A DNA stretch of 45,915 nucleotides from Shinella daejeonensis (GCF_024281235.1 NZ_JAHWXY010000016.1:1-45915); one strand, 5' to 3'; positions 18,970-27,843 are shown, numbered from the stretch's first letter. The notes: generated from the sequence alone by a model not told the origin. Translations and numbers: made by a program.

Positions 18970-19190
18970 TCCGCACCTCGTGGCGCGTGGGCGGGAACGC
19001 CTGCCGTGCGAGGTTGCCGGCTGCTCGGGTATGACCTGCTGGCGTCGGCTACGCGACTGGCAGGATGCAGGTCTGTGGGACAAGATCCACCGCCACATGC
19101 TCGACCGACTGAACCTCGCAGGTCGGATCGACTGGTCGCGAGCCTGCGTCGATGCCTCGTCCGTGCCCGCCAAAAGGGGGGGCCAGTCGA
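18970..19190 (+). pseudogene. IS5-family transposase fragment
   Basis: The plus-strand frame reads GMTCWRRLRDWQDAGLWDKI, HRHMLDRLNLAGRIDW and ACVDASSVPAKRGG, the N-terminal third of an IS5-family transposase, including the first catalytic-site region VDASSV. After PAKRGG the sequence departs from the family, and the second and third catalytic regions are missing. The upstream part is also degraded. It is an inactive scrap between the LysR gene and the A+T-richer serine hydrolase gene. Confidence 0.75.
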
Positions 19191-19268
19191 TGTGGCGGGG
19201 CTGCCCTCGCCACCTTCGGAAAGTGGCTGCTGATCAAACCGGGGTGGGCGGCTTAACCCAGACGGGCG

Positions 19269-19302
19269 GTATCCTGCCCCCGGTTATTCAAGGGCAGGAT
19301 AC
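19269..19302. terminator. Inverted repeat beyond the serine hydrolase stop
   Basis: Arms GTATCCTGCCC (19269-19279) and GGGCAGGATAC (19292-19302) form an 11-bp perfect stem with a 12-base loop. It lies eight bases downstream of the minus-strand serine hydrolase stop, so it is a likely transcription end, although no T run follows. It could also be a leftover element end. Confidence 0.45.
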
Positions 19303-19310
19303 AATGAATA

Positions 19311-21071
19311 TCACCTGCAAAGATCGCTGACGTTATCGGCTACCTGCTCCAGGCTATCCATCCGATTGGATCCGGCATCATTTTCCCAATCCTTAGAGAT
19401 CCGAATCGCAAAAACATCGCTTGGGAAAAGGGGAACGAGGATGCCACCAAAGCCGGTCATTGTCGGATAGTAAAAGCTACAACCATTTTGCGAATCCATT
19501 TGTCCACGCCAGAATGCATTCTGATAAAATGGCCGTTGATGTTTACCGGTATGAAGACCGACAGGTGTCTCGCCAGGAGCGCTCTTAGCGATAATTTCTG
19601 CGTTAAGCAGTTGTTTGTCGCCGAATTTGCCGCCGTTTTGGTAAAGTTTTGAGATTTTCACCAAATCACTAATCGTCGGATAGTAACCATACGCCATCAA
19701 TGGCTGATCATTAGTTGGATCCGTTTCCATGGTCTTATTAATCGGCGCGTAATGGATGCCGATGGGTTTATAGACTTCTTCGGTGACCATGTCCCAGATC
19801 GTAGCATAAGGCTCACCCTTCTTGGCGATGTAGCGCGTCATGGCCTCGCCGAGAAGGAACATGTCCTCATCGCGGTATCGTCCAACCTTACCGGGTCCCC
19901 AAGGATATGGTTTTGCACCTTCCAGCAAGGCAGAAACTTTTTCACCAGCGGATGGGGCCTCGTACCATTTGTAATATGCGTCAGGGTAAGGTTCACCCAT
20001 CTTGTAGGGCTTTTCTTCAGCCGAACCATATCCTACGCCGCTTGCCATATTCAGAAGGTCGCCAAATGTCGTCGTCTCCCAGCCGGGGGCATCCTTGGCT
20101 TCGGTGACATAGTCCACGATCTTTTCATCGAAAACACCAGGGCCGAACTTCTCAGCAAGGCGCAGCATCGCGACCGCATTCCCGGCAGATTTTGTGACCG
20201 ACCAGACGCCAAACCGTTGGCGGTCGCAATACGGTAGCTCGCCTGCGACTGTTGGGCAGGATTTCAGGTAGAATGTTCCATCAATACCGATACCGTTGGC
20301 AACGACCTTCTCGGCGCTAATATCGGTGTCAAATACTGCGATTGATTTTTGCCCGACCTTGGCTTCGAGATCCGTCCAGGTGCTCAGATTTTCTGCATCG
20401 GCGATGGACTGGGCGTATGTGGCCTTCACCTCCGCTTCATTCGGGATACTGTCGGACTTCAATACCGCGTCGGCTCTGCCTGTCGCCGTGAAATAGTCCT
20501 CGACGTAGAATGGCGCTGTCTGCGTCACGATCTGAAAACGGAGGCCTGAAACCTGGCCATCCTTATATAGGAACATCGCGACCCCATTGTGGGTTTCGCC
20601 TTCGATCGAATGCATCAACGAAAACGGAAACGATGCGCGAGACCAGCCATCGTCACCTGGCTCAGACCAAACCTTGCCCGCTTGGACGATAATATCCCAA
20701 AAGCTTTTACCGTCTGGTGTCGATCCATAGCGCAGGACATCCTGCGTTGTCGGGACCAGATCGCCATCATGCGTTATGAACGACAACACGGCAGCGGGGA
20801 AAATGGCGGGGTCTTTGCCAAGTATGTTGTTGCTTTTGAATTTAACAGGGTCAGTTGCCATCACTGTTTCGGAAAGTGTGATGGTGCCCGTAAAGGGCAT
20901 AATGGCATCTTGCGCATTGGCTGGCGGAAGAAATAACGAGTTTTGAACGAGCTTCGAAGGCTGTTGTGCGCCAACAAAGTCAGCGACTGTCAAATCCGTT
21001 CGATCAGCCGCATGGCTCGTCATCGGCCACAATATGCATGTCGCCAAAAGGACCGCTGTGATTTCTCGCAT
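19311..21071 (-). CDS. Secreted serine hydrolase, beta-lactamase/penicillin-binding-protein class C fold
   Basis: This 586-residue protein has a signal peptide (MREITAVLLATCILWP…SHA, cut near residue 21). The catalytic SxxK motif is Ser291-Val-Thr-Lys294 in the context GVWSVTKSAG, and a later Tyr-rich stretch (GRYRDEDMFLLGEAM, MAYGYYP) fits the second motif region. The N-terminal 250 residues precede the hydrolase domain and are not recognised. Family members hydrolyse esters or amide bonds; resistance to beta-lactams should not be assumed. Sampled lines are about 40-50% G+C, clearly below the neighbours, and an IS5 scrap adjoins it, which suggests acquisition by transfer. It stands alone, with its own 271-base upstream region. 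Confidence 0.8.
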   Translation of the reverse strand: MREITAVLLATCILWPMTSHAADRTDLTVADFVGAQQPSKLVQNSLFLPPANAQDAIMPFTGTITLSETVMATDPVKFKSNNILGKDPAIFPAAVLSFITHDGDLVPTTQDVLRYGSTPDGKSFWDIIVQAGKVWSEPGDDGWSRASFPFSLMHSIEGETHNGVAMFLYKDGQVSGLRFQIVTQTAPFYVEDYFTATGRADAVLKSDSIPNEAEVKATYAQSIADAENLSTWTDLEAKVGQKSIAVFDTDISAEKVVANGIGIDGTFYLKSCPTVAGELPYCDRQRFGVWSVTKSAGNAVAMLRLAEKFGPGVFDEKIVDYVTEAKDAPGWETTTFGDLLNMASGVGYGSAEEKPYKMGEPYPDAYYKWYEAPSAGEKVSALLEGAKPYPWGPGKVGRYRDEDMFLLGEAMTRYIAKKGEPYATIWDMVTEEVYKPIGIHYAPINKTMETDPTNDQPLMAYGYYPTISDLVKISKLYQNGGKFGDKQLLNAEIIAKSAPGETPVGLHTGKHQRPFYQNAFWRGQMDSQNGCSFYYPTMTGFGGILVPLFPSDVFAIRISKDWENDAGSNRMDSLEQVADNVSDLCR

Positions 21072-21342
21072 ATCTTCTCCTCCATCAACAGGAGGGGGAG
21101 CCTACCAGCGAAAAAGAGAACCAATTTTACGTTTTACGCAGCAAGGTTGACGAAATCGGATATCATCCCGCTATTTTCAAGGTGACCGACGACACCGTGA
21201 CCTCCCGGTTATCGGCTCGAAAATTAATTCAAATCAGAAATTTTACCTGCCTGAAATGACATCACAGGCAATCCGCATGAATGGGAAAAGCACAACGCGG
21301 AGACGGCGACACTCAATCCGCTCGGCGAGAAGCTCCTCGGCC

Positions 21343-22881
21343 TCACTTGCTGGTAGCCGGCCTGACGTGCTCGCCGTTCTTCATGGACGGCAAGCACCGC
21401 TGCCGTACATCGATCAGGATATCATCCAATGCCGCCATCGCCGCCGAATATCGCCTGGGATCGGTCGATGCGAAACCGATCATCAATCCGCTGCGCGGCG
21501 TGCTGGCCTGATAGTGTGACGAGAGCGCAGTGAGCGACAAGCCTGCATCGGCGGCGCGGCGTGCCACTTCGACATCATCCATTGAGACTCGGAAAGTCCA
21601 GACGCATTGCAGACCACCGCCATGGTCGATGCGGCCAAGCCAGTGCCCCAGATGTGCCTCAACCGCCGCAACGAGCGCCTTGCGCTTTTCATTGTACACT
21701 GTCGTCATTCGCCGTGCATGCCGTGCGAAATGGCCCTCCTGGATAAACTCCGCCAAGGCACGCTGAACAACGGTGGAGGCCATAGTTCCGATCAGGAAAT
21801 TGGTGCGGCGGAGTTCCTCCGAAACCGGGGATGGAAAGACGATATACCCCAATCGCAAGTCCGGCAGGAGCGTCTTCGAAAAGCTCCCCACCAGAATGGT
21901 CTTGCCAGAACGATCCACGCTTTGCAGGGGAGGAATGCGGCGCGTGAGATTGCTGAACTCGCGATCGAAATCGTCTTCTATGACCCAGGCGCCGACCTCT
22001 TCTGCGCGCGCAAGCAGCCTCAATCGTTGTTCGATGTCCATGGACGTTCCCAAGGGGAACTGGCATGCCGGGGTGAGATAAATCACGCGCGGCGCATGGC
22101 GGGCGATTGCGTCGATATCCCACTGCGCATCGACGACAGCCATTGATGCAATCTCTGCTCCTGCCCCGAGAAAGGCAGCGCGCGCGCCGGTATAGCCCGG
22201 GTCCTCCATGAGGACCACGTCGCCTGGATCCGTCAGCCATTGTGCCAGAAGATTGAACGCACCCTGTGCGCCAGACGTGATGAGCACCTGATCAGCGTGA
22301 TAGCTCACGCCACGGGCGGCGCTAAGGAAGCCCGCGACGGCCTCGCGCAGCGATCGATCTCCACCGAAGCTCTGATAACCAAAATCGCTGTCGGGCTGGA
22401 GGCGGAGCTGCCGGGAGATCAGCCGGCGCCAAAGCGCAAAGGGAAAGGCGCGGGCGTCGGGCTGGCCGGGCTGCAGGATCATGCGAGCCGCATTGCCACC
22501 CTGATGATCGACGGCCGCAAGCGCGCGCCCACGATGCGATAAGGCATCCGCAATGGCCGTGACCGATGGTCGGCCCCGATCGAAATTGGTGTCGGGCAGC
22601 TGCCTCACCTCTGCGCGGGCGCCTTGCCGGGTCTCGATGTAGCCCTCGGCCTCAAGCTGCTCATAAACCGTTGATGTCGTGTTGCGGGAAATTCCAAGGT
22701 CGCTTGCAAGGTTCCGGGTGGACGGCAGGGGCGTGCCGGCGGGTAAACGCCGGTCGAGAATCATGGCTTGAAGCTGGCCATACAACTGGCGAAACAACGG
22801 CTCCGACGCATCTCGGTCCAGACGGATCGAATCCAGAAGAACCTCGCCCGGTGCAAAACTGGCATGCTTCCTTTGCCTCAA
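21343..22881 (-). CDS. MocR/PdxR-type regulator (GntR helix plus aminotransferase domain)
   Basis: This 512-residue protein fuses a GntR winged helix (residues about 25-95, with LPSTRNLASDLGISRNT) to a fold-type I aminotransferase-like domain. The PLP lysine is Lys336 in VGSFSKTLLP, and DDFDREFS and GYIVFP are also seen. MocR proteins use PLP as effector and usually control a divergent gene. The start is TTG at 22881 behind a strong AAGGAGAG. It is divergent from the class III aminotransferase gene 96 bases away, its probable target. Confidence 0.92.
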   Translation of the reverse strand: MRQRKHASFAPGEVLLDSIRLDRDASEPLFRQLYGQLQAMILDRRLPAGTPLPSTRNLASDLGISRNTTSTVYEQLEAEGYIETRQGARAEVRQLPDTNFDRGRPSVTAIADALSHRGRALAAVDHQGGNAARMILQPGQPDARAFPFALWRRLISRQLRLQPDSDFGYQSFGGDRSLREAVAGFLSAARGVSYHADQVLITSGAQGAFNLLAQWLTDPGDVVLMEDPGYTGARAAFLGAGAEIASMAVVDAQWDIDAIARHAPRVIYLTPACQFPLGTSMDIEQRLRLLARAEEVGAWVIEDDFDREFSNLTRRIPPLQSVDRSGKTILVGSFSKTLLPDLRLGYIVFPSPVSEELRRTNFLIGTMASTVVQRALAEFIQEGHFARHARRMTTVYNEKRKALVAAVEAHLGHWLGRIDHGGGLQCVWTFRVSMDDVEVARRAADAGLSLTALSSHYQASTPRSGLMIGFASTDPRRYSAAMAALDDILIDVRQRCLPSMKNGEHVRPATSK

Positions 22882-22977
22882 ACTGGCTCTCCTTCAGGGG
22901 ACAGTTGCATCCTAGCATGGCGGTACGAATTGGCCAGAGCTCCATCGGGGATCGGCGGCAACAAGGGAGAAGCCAAA

Positions 22978-24330
22978 ATGACGTCCAATGCAGATGCGCT
23001 TACCAACAAGAGCCTGGAGCATCTGATGTTTCCGTTGGTTCCACGAGATCTGCTTCACGAGCGTGGACCGAATGTCATGGTGAGCGGCAAAGGCCTGCGT
23101 GTCGTCAATCAGCATGGCCGCGAACTTCTCGACATGATGAGCACCTCCACGCGTGCGGGCTCGCTCGGATATGGGAACGAGGAAATCGGCGAGGCAATGC
23201 GCCGTCAGGCAGTGGAAATGCACTATGCCGGGGCGGGATTGAACATCAGCGTACCCGCCGTGGAGCTGGCTGGGGAACTCGCATCCTTGACGCCCGGGCG
23301 GCTCAAGCGCGTGGCCTTCACCAGCGGCGGTTCGGAAGCCACGGAAACCGCGATAAAGATCGCCCGTCACTATCAGAACCAGAGTGGCAGGAAGCCCGGA
23401 GCCTGGAAGGTAATCTCGCGGTGGAACGCCTATCATGGTGCGACGCTGGAGGCACGCTCCTGCACCGACTGGCTGTCGGTGCGTGACGACCCCGCGCCCC
23501 GTGCGCCCGGACACAGCTTCGTGGCCAATCCCATGTGCTATCGGAATCCCTATGGGCTGGACGAGAAAACCTATACCGACGTTTGCCTGACTCATCTCGA
23601 ACGCCAGATCAAGCTCGAAGGCCCGGAGCATGTAGCCGCGTTCATTTGCGAGCCCTTCCAACAGGCCAATGGCGTGCAGATCCCGCTGCTGCGCTATTGG
23701 CAGGGCGTCCGCGAGATTTGCGACCGCTACGGCGTTCTGCTCATCCTCGACGAGGTCATCACGGGCTTCGGGCGGACCGGCACCTGGTTTGCCGCCGAGC
23801 AGATCGGCATCGAGCCCGATATCCTCAACGTCGCGAAGGCCATGGGCGCCGGATACGTTCCTATCGGCGCCGTCATCACGCGCGACGAGATCGCGAACGC
23901 CATCGGTCATTTCCGTCATGTCCACACTTATGCCGGCCATGCGGTGAGCTGCGCGGCGTCCCTGAAGGTCATCGAGATCAAGCGCCGGGACGGCTTGATC
24001 GAGCGTTCCTCGCGTTTGGCCGAGACATGGCAGGCCGAGATGTCGGCCGCCTTCGGCGAGCATCCGGCCGTCGGCCAGATCCGTGGCCGTGGCTTCTGGC
24101 AGGCGATCGATTTTACCACCGACCGTGAAACGCATGCAGCACCCGACACCCGGATGGTCATGGAAATTGCGGATCGGGTGCGCGAACTGGGCGTGATCGT
24201 CAGCCCCATCGGGACCGCGATCGAAATCGCGCCCGCGCTGATCGCGACGGAAACCGACCTCGCCCAATGCACGGACGCACTGGCGCAGGCCATTCGCGAA
24301 GTCACCCCCCGATACGGCATCGGCGGGTGA
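22978..24330 (+). CDS. Class III PLP-dependent aminotransferase
   Basis: This 450-residue protein of the class III (omega/GSA aminomutase-like) group has SGGSEATETAIKIAR for PLP phosphate binding, ICEPFQQANG, LILDEVITGFGRTG with Asp258 contacting the pyridine nitrogen, and LNVAKAMGAGYVPIGA with the Schiff-base Lys287. It transfers amino groups from a primary amine or omega-amino acid to a keto acid; the substrate is unknown. The start ATG at 22978 follows GGGAGAAG. A MocR regulator gene is divergent and a sugar-type binding protein follows 49 bases downstream, suggesting one transcript and an amino-sugar-like or related substrate. Confidence 0.92.
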   Translation: MTSNADALTNKSLEHLMFPLVPRDLLHERGPNVMVSGKGLRVVNQHGRELLDMMSTSTRAGSLGYGNEEIGEAMRRQAVEMHYAGAGLNISVPAVELAGELASLTPGRLKRVAFTSGGSEATETAIKIARHYQNQSGRKPGAWKVISRWNAYHGATLEARSCTDWLSVRDDPAPRAPGHSFVANPMCYRNPYGLDEKTYTDVCLTHLERQIKLEGPEHVAAFICEPFQQANGVQIPLLRYWQGVREICDRYGVLLILDEVITGFGRTGTWFAAEQIGIEPDILNVAKAMGAGYVPIGAVITRDEIANAIGHFRHVHTYAGHAVSCAASLKVIEIKRRDGLIERSSRLAETWQAEMSAAFGEHPAVGQIRGRGFWQAIDFTTDRETHAAPDTRMVMEIADRVRELGVIVSPIGTAIEIAPALIATETDLAQCTDALAQAIREVTPRYGIGG

Positions 24331-24379
24331 GGATACCGGGAACGCAACACCCAACGGGCCAACAAACTGGGAGAAGGCA

Positions 24380-25654
24380 ATGCAGAACGTGAAGGCACAC
24401 AAATATCCGTTGACCGGCGTATTCGCCGCTATTGTACTGACAGCCGCGCTGCCCGCCGGCGCGGCGGCCGAGGACGTCGAAGTGCTGCACTACTGGACTT
24501 CGGGCGGTGAGGCGAAAGCGCTCAATCTCCTGAAGGAAGAAATCGAGGCGAAGGGCTTCGGGTGGAAGGATATGCCGGTAGCCGGCGGCGGCGGTGAGGC
24601 CGCGATGACCACCCTTCGCGCTCGCGTGAACGCCGGAAATCCGCCCACGGCGGCGCAGATGACCGGCTTCGATCTCATCGAATGGTCGCGGCAAGGTGAC
24701 TATCTGGCCGATCTCAATGCGATCGCTCTCGAAGAGAAATGGGATGATGTCATCCCCGATGCCGTCAAGGTCTTCTCGAAGCCGGATGGCGTCTGGATCG
24801 CCGCGCCGGTCAATATCCACGCCACCAACTGGGTCTGGGGCAACAAGGCGCTTCTCGATGAACTGGATATTGAAGAGCCGAAGACCTGGGAAGAGTTCGT
24901 CGCCGCGATGGAGAAAGTGAAGGCTGCCGGAAAGGTAGGTCTCGCTCACGGTGGCCAGCCCTGGCAGGACGTCACTCTCTTCGACAGCGCCGCTCTCGCC
25001 TCCCTGGGCGCGAAGGATTATGTCCGGGCCTTCGTCGATCTCGATCCTGAAGTGCTCGGATCCGACAAGATGCTGGAAGCTTTCCAGAAGATGGAGCAAT
25101 TGCGCGGCTTCGTCGATGACAACTTCTCCGGCCGCGACTGGAATCTCGCCTCAGCGATGGTGCTCAATGGGGAAGCAGCCTTCCAGATCATGGGAGACTG
25201 GGCAAAGGGAGAGTTCATGAGCGCGGGCAAGGCCGCTGGCACGGATTTCGTATGCTTCCAGACACCCGGAACGACCGGGACGGTGCTGCTCGACAGCGAC
25301 CAGTTCGTCATGTTCAAGATGCCGGACGAGGCCGCGAGAAATGTGCAGACAGCGATGGCGAGCGCCGTCGTCTCTCCAGGCTTCCAGGCTGGGTTCAGCA
25401 AGATCAAGGGTTCCGTCCCCGCGCGCATCGACGTTTCCGACGAAGGCTTCGACGAGTGCGCCAAGAAGGGCATTCGTCAGGTCCGCGAGGCGGCCGAAAG
25501 CAAAACGCTAATCGGCTCTATGGCGTTGGGACATAGCAATACACCGGCGATCAAGAGCGCGATCACCGATATCGTCACGACGCATTTCAACGGCGAGATC
25601 GAGGCCGAGGCGGCAGTTCAAGCACTCGTTGAGGCGGTCGAAGCCGCAAAATAA
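24380..25654 (+). CDS. ABC transporter substrate-binding protein, carbohydrate type
   Basis: This 424-residue periplasmic protein has a signal peptide (residues 1-30, cut near AAAEDVEV) and the family 1 binding-protein start VLHYWTSGGEAKAL. Later it has TGFDLIEWSRQGDYLADLN and AFQIMGDWAKGEF, as in glucose/mannose-type binding proteins. No permease or ATPase gene is next to it: a strong hairpin follows at once and then IS66 debris. It therefore either works with a transporter coded elsewhere or lost its partners. It is linked by position to the upstream aminotransferase and the MocR regulator. Confidence 0.88.
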   Translation: MQNVKAHKYPLTGVFAAIVLTAALPAGAAAEDVEVLHYWTSGGEAKALNLLKEEIEAKGFGWKDMPVAGGGGEAAMTTLRARVNAGNPPTAAQMTGFDLIEWSRQGDYLADLNAIALEEKWDDVIPDAVKVFSKPDGVWIAAPVNIHATNWVWGNKALLDELDIEEPKTWEEFVAAMEKVKAAGKVGLAHGGQPWQDVTLFDSAALASLGAKDYVRAFVDLDPEVLGSDKMLEAFQKMEQLRGFVDDNFSGRDWNLASAMVLNGEAAFQIMGDWAKGEFMSAGKAAGTDFVCFQTPGTTGTVLLDSDQFVMFKMPDEAARNVQTAMASAVVSPGFQAGFSKIKGSVPARIDVSDEGFDECAKKGIRQVREAAESKTLIGSMALGHSNTPAIKSAITDIVTTHFNGEIEAEAAVQALVEAVEAAK

Positions 25655-25655
25655 G

Positions 25656-25694
25656 AATCGAGGCGCCGGGTGTTGCACACCCGGCGCCTCGATT
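25656..25694 (+). terminator. Strong hairpin after the binding-protein gene
   Basis: A perfect 17-bp stem (25656-25672 with 25678-25694) with loop TTGCA starts one base after the stop codon. Core arms are GGCGCCGGGTG and CACCCGGCGCC. No T run follows. The IS66 remnant begins about a dozen bases further on. Confidence 0.75.
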
Positions 25695-25705
25695 GCTGAG
25701 AGTTG

Positions 25706-25762
25706 CGTATCCGTGTAGCCAGTCGCAAGCCACACCCGAACACCTGACGGGATCGGGATCAT
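25706..25762 (-). pseudogene. IS66 tnpB remnant (first 19 codons)
   Basis: The ATG at 25762 overlaps the tnpA stop (ATGA), as in intact IS66 elements. The frame reads [18 protein letters not shown], the standard start of IS66 TnpB. After this the sequence changes into the region around the binding-protein terminator, so the rest of tnpB and all of tnpC are deleted. Confidence 0.75.
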
Positions 25763-26174
25763 TCCAGCCTCTCAAGGCCACGGACGATCCGCAGCAACGC
25801 GTCCACATCGACGTCACTGTCGACAACAACGCGTCGGCCGTTCGCGATCACGATCTCCATGCGACCAGCACCAGACGCCGAAGGCTCCAGATCAGCAACC
25901 GGAACAGGATGCTCGGCCGCCGCATCATAATCCGCAACAACGGGGATGAAACCAGCTCACCCCCAAGCCGTCCTTCCCGCACCGCCTTGCGCCAGCTATT
26001 CAACTGAAAGCACGTAATCCCATGGCGACGAGCCGTCGCCGATACCTGCTGAGGCCCACTATAGCTCTCCGCGACAATCGCCAGCTTGACCTCGTCACTA
26101 AAGTGCCGGCGACGACCTTTCTCTACAATCTCCAGCCGACTGATCTGCCGGCGGCCGCTGCGAATGATATCCAT
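25759..26174 (-). pseudogene. IS66-family tnpA with a frameshift
   Basis: The start MDIIRSGRRQISRLEIVEKG, followed by LAIVAESYSGPQQVSATARR and SWRKAVREGRLG, is the usual IS66 TnpA (small DNA-binding helper). Near 25955-25965 the frame shifts by one base. The expected continuation, with [20 protein letters not shown] and then [20 protein letters not shown] and [13 protein letters not shown], is found in the next frame and ends at 25759. The protein is therefore broken. No terminal repeat could be fixed to the right of 26174. Confidence 0.8.
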
Positions 26175-26254
26175 GGGTAAAACACTGGCTATATTGACGT
26201 CGATATAGCTGGAGCCTCACCAAAATTCTCAAACAGCAAGGCGTCCTTCCCCGG

Positions 26255-26602
26255 ATGCGTACTGTCGAACGGCGCATTCTCGGCGAAAATCCGCACCTTG
26301 TTGCGGGCGCTGGTCTGGCCGGGGCAGACTTTTCCTACGAAGTCGATTGGGCTGATCATCCCGGCGCGATAACTGCTCGGACCGGCGAGACCATTATTGT
26401 CATTGATTCGCGAAAGGGTGCCGCCGTCCTTCCTCCCTTGGCGACGAGAGTAGAGGCGCTGATTGCGGAACTGGTTGACGCAGGTCAGGAGCGTATGCCC
26501 GGCGATCGGCGTCTGCGCGCACGTGCGAATTCACAGGGTCTGGTCACGATGAGCGACGAAGAATGGCAATCTCTTCAATCGCTTGCTTCAAACGAAGAAT
26601 AA
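26255..26602 (+). pseudogene. C-terminal remnant of an Ldh-family (malate/lactate-type) oxidoreductase
   Basis: This 115-residue frame has the tail pattern of the LDH2 family of NAD(P)H oxidoreductases: GETIIVIDSRKGA, then RVEALIAELVDAGQERMPGD and a final short helix. The nucleotide-binding and catalytic parts are missing, and the first 15 or so residues do not look like the family. The break is near the right edge of the IS66 debris. It lies three bases before the broken proC, so both may once have been an amino-acid-related operon. The family call is by pattern memory and moderately secure. Confidence 0.55.
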
Positions 26603-26605
26603 AGG

Positions 26606-26888
26606 ATGTCAAAAATAGCGCTTGTCGGCGCCGGCAACATGGGCTTTGCGATGCTCCGTAGATGGGGCGACGCATCACAACACGAGCTCATCGCCATAGA
26701 GCCGAATGACGATTTGCGCGCCCGCGCCGGAGGAAACGCCTGTAACCTTGCGGGAACAGGTCACGAGCCCGAATGGCACTACGGCAGCAGCGCTGAATGT
26801 GCTAATGCGCCCGGAGAGCGGTTTGCAAAGCCTGCTCACATCTGCGGTGGACGCGGCAAAGAAGCGGTCCCGCGAACTGGGAGAGTAG
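26606..26888 (+). pseudogene. proC: Pyrroline-5-carboxylate reductase with an internal deletion
   Basis: The N-terminal frame begins MSKIALVGAGNMGFAMLRRW, the Rossmann start of ProC, and continues to about residue 40 (AIEPNDDLRARA). Immediately afterwards another frame gives the last 50 or so residues of ProC: LREQVTSPNGTTAAALNVLM, then LLTSAVDAAKKRSRELGE and a stop at 26888. About 170 central residues are lost and the halves are out of frame, with the junction near 26725-26733. An intact ProC is about 270 residues, so this gene is dead. Confidence 0.85.
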
Positions 26889-26892
26889 AAAA

Positions 26893-27843
26893 CTGGAGCC
26901 GGCCTCATCTAGACAAGCGCTCGACTGGTTCGTTCTGGCGAGCCTGCCGATCCTTCTTTCCACCAATCTGATTTTCGGCCGCAGCATCGCGGGGCATGTC
27001 GCTCCTTTCCTGACTGCCTTCTTGCGCTGGTCGGGGACCGTCGTGCTTCTGTTTCCCCTTCTCTGGAGATACCGGGCGGAATGCCTGGCTTTCGTTCGCG
27101 GAAATACCGGTCTCTGGCTCTTGGCCGGGACATTGGGAATGGTGATCTGTGGGGGCGTCGTCTACCTGTCGCTCGAACATACCAGCGCGACAAACGCCAC
27201 TTTGATTTACGCGACATCCCCGCTTTTCGTTTTGGCAATGGATGCCTTGATCAATGACCGCCGAATTGCGGCGCGAGAATTCATCGGCATGTGCCTCGCC
27301 ACAATGGGAATCGCAGCGATCGCCTTTAATGGCGATGTTTCGGCGGCATATTCCCTTGCGTTCAATCCGGGTGACGTGGGAATCTTACTGGCCGCGATGT
27401 CATGGGCCGGTTACACCCTGATATTGCGCAGCAGCAGGTTCGGCTCGCTGCCATCCGCGGCGGCGCTCGGTGTGATGGGGTTTGCCGGAGCGGTCATTCT
27501 CCTTCCCTTCGCCGGCTGGGAAGTCGCCACAGGGGCGCCCGTGCCTGCCCGGCTTGCCGACTGGGCAACGCTTGCCGGCATGGTGCTGGTGTCATCGGTG
27601 TTTGCATATATCGCCATGCAGTATGCGGTTCGGCGTGTCGGAGCCTCGGCCACAAGTCTGACCATGTACCTCACCCCCATCTCCTCAGCCGTCATGGCCA
27701 CGCTTTTTCTGGGGGAGCAGATTCATCCCTACCATGTGATGGGCATGGCTCTTGTGCTCGTTGGCCTGGCGCTCGCAACGGCGCGGATGAAATATGGTCG
27801 CCTGCGGCGAGCGGGCGGTCCCAAATCACCCCGCAAATCCTAG
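26893..27843 (+). CDS. EamA/DMT-family transporter, start codon uncertain
   Basis: This membrane protein has about ten hydrophobic segments in two repeats, as in the drug/metabolite transporter superfamily; motifs include YLSLEHTSATNATLIYATSP in the first half and SATSLTMYLTPISSA in the second. The first membrane segment (FVLASLPILLSTNLIFG) lies upstream of the first usual start (TTG at 27022), so translation must begin earlier. No ATG, GTG or TTG fits there. A CTG at 26893 lies eight bases after GGGAGAG and four bases after the proC stop, giving MEPASSRQALDW as start. Either CTG is used or the true start was lost in the proC deletion. Confidence 0.75.
   Translation: MEPASSRQALDWFVLASLPILLSTNLIFGRSIAGHVAPFLTAFLRWSGTVVLLFPLLWRYRAECLAFVRGNTGLWLLAGTLGMVICGGVVYLSLEHTSATNATLIYATSPLFVLAMDALINDRRIAAREFIGMCLATMGIAAIAFNGDVSAAYSLAFNPGDVGILLAAMSWAGYTLILRSSRFGSLPSAAALGVMGFAGAVILLPFAGWEVATGAPVPARLADWATLAGMVLVSSVFAYIAMQYAVRRVGASATSLTMYLTPISSAVMATLFLGEQIHPYHVMGMALVLVGLALATARMKYGRLRRAGGPKSPRKS

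Noticed and set aside
22912-24402. A 496-codon frame antisense to the aminotransferase gene
   Set aside because: The aminotransferase has all its catalytic residues on the other strand; the antisense product matches nothing.
26186-26205. Imperfect palindrome CTATAT…ATATAG beyond the IS66 tnpA start
   Set aside because: It is symmetrical apart from one mismatched pair but has no partner copy and no known match to an IS66 terminal repeat, so it is not called as an element end.
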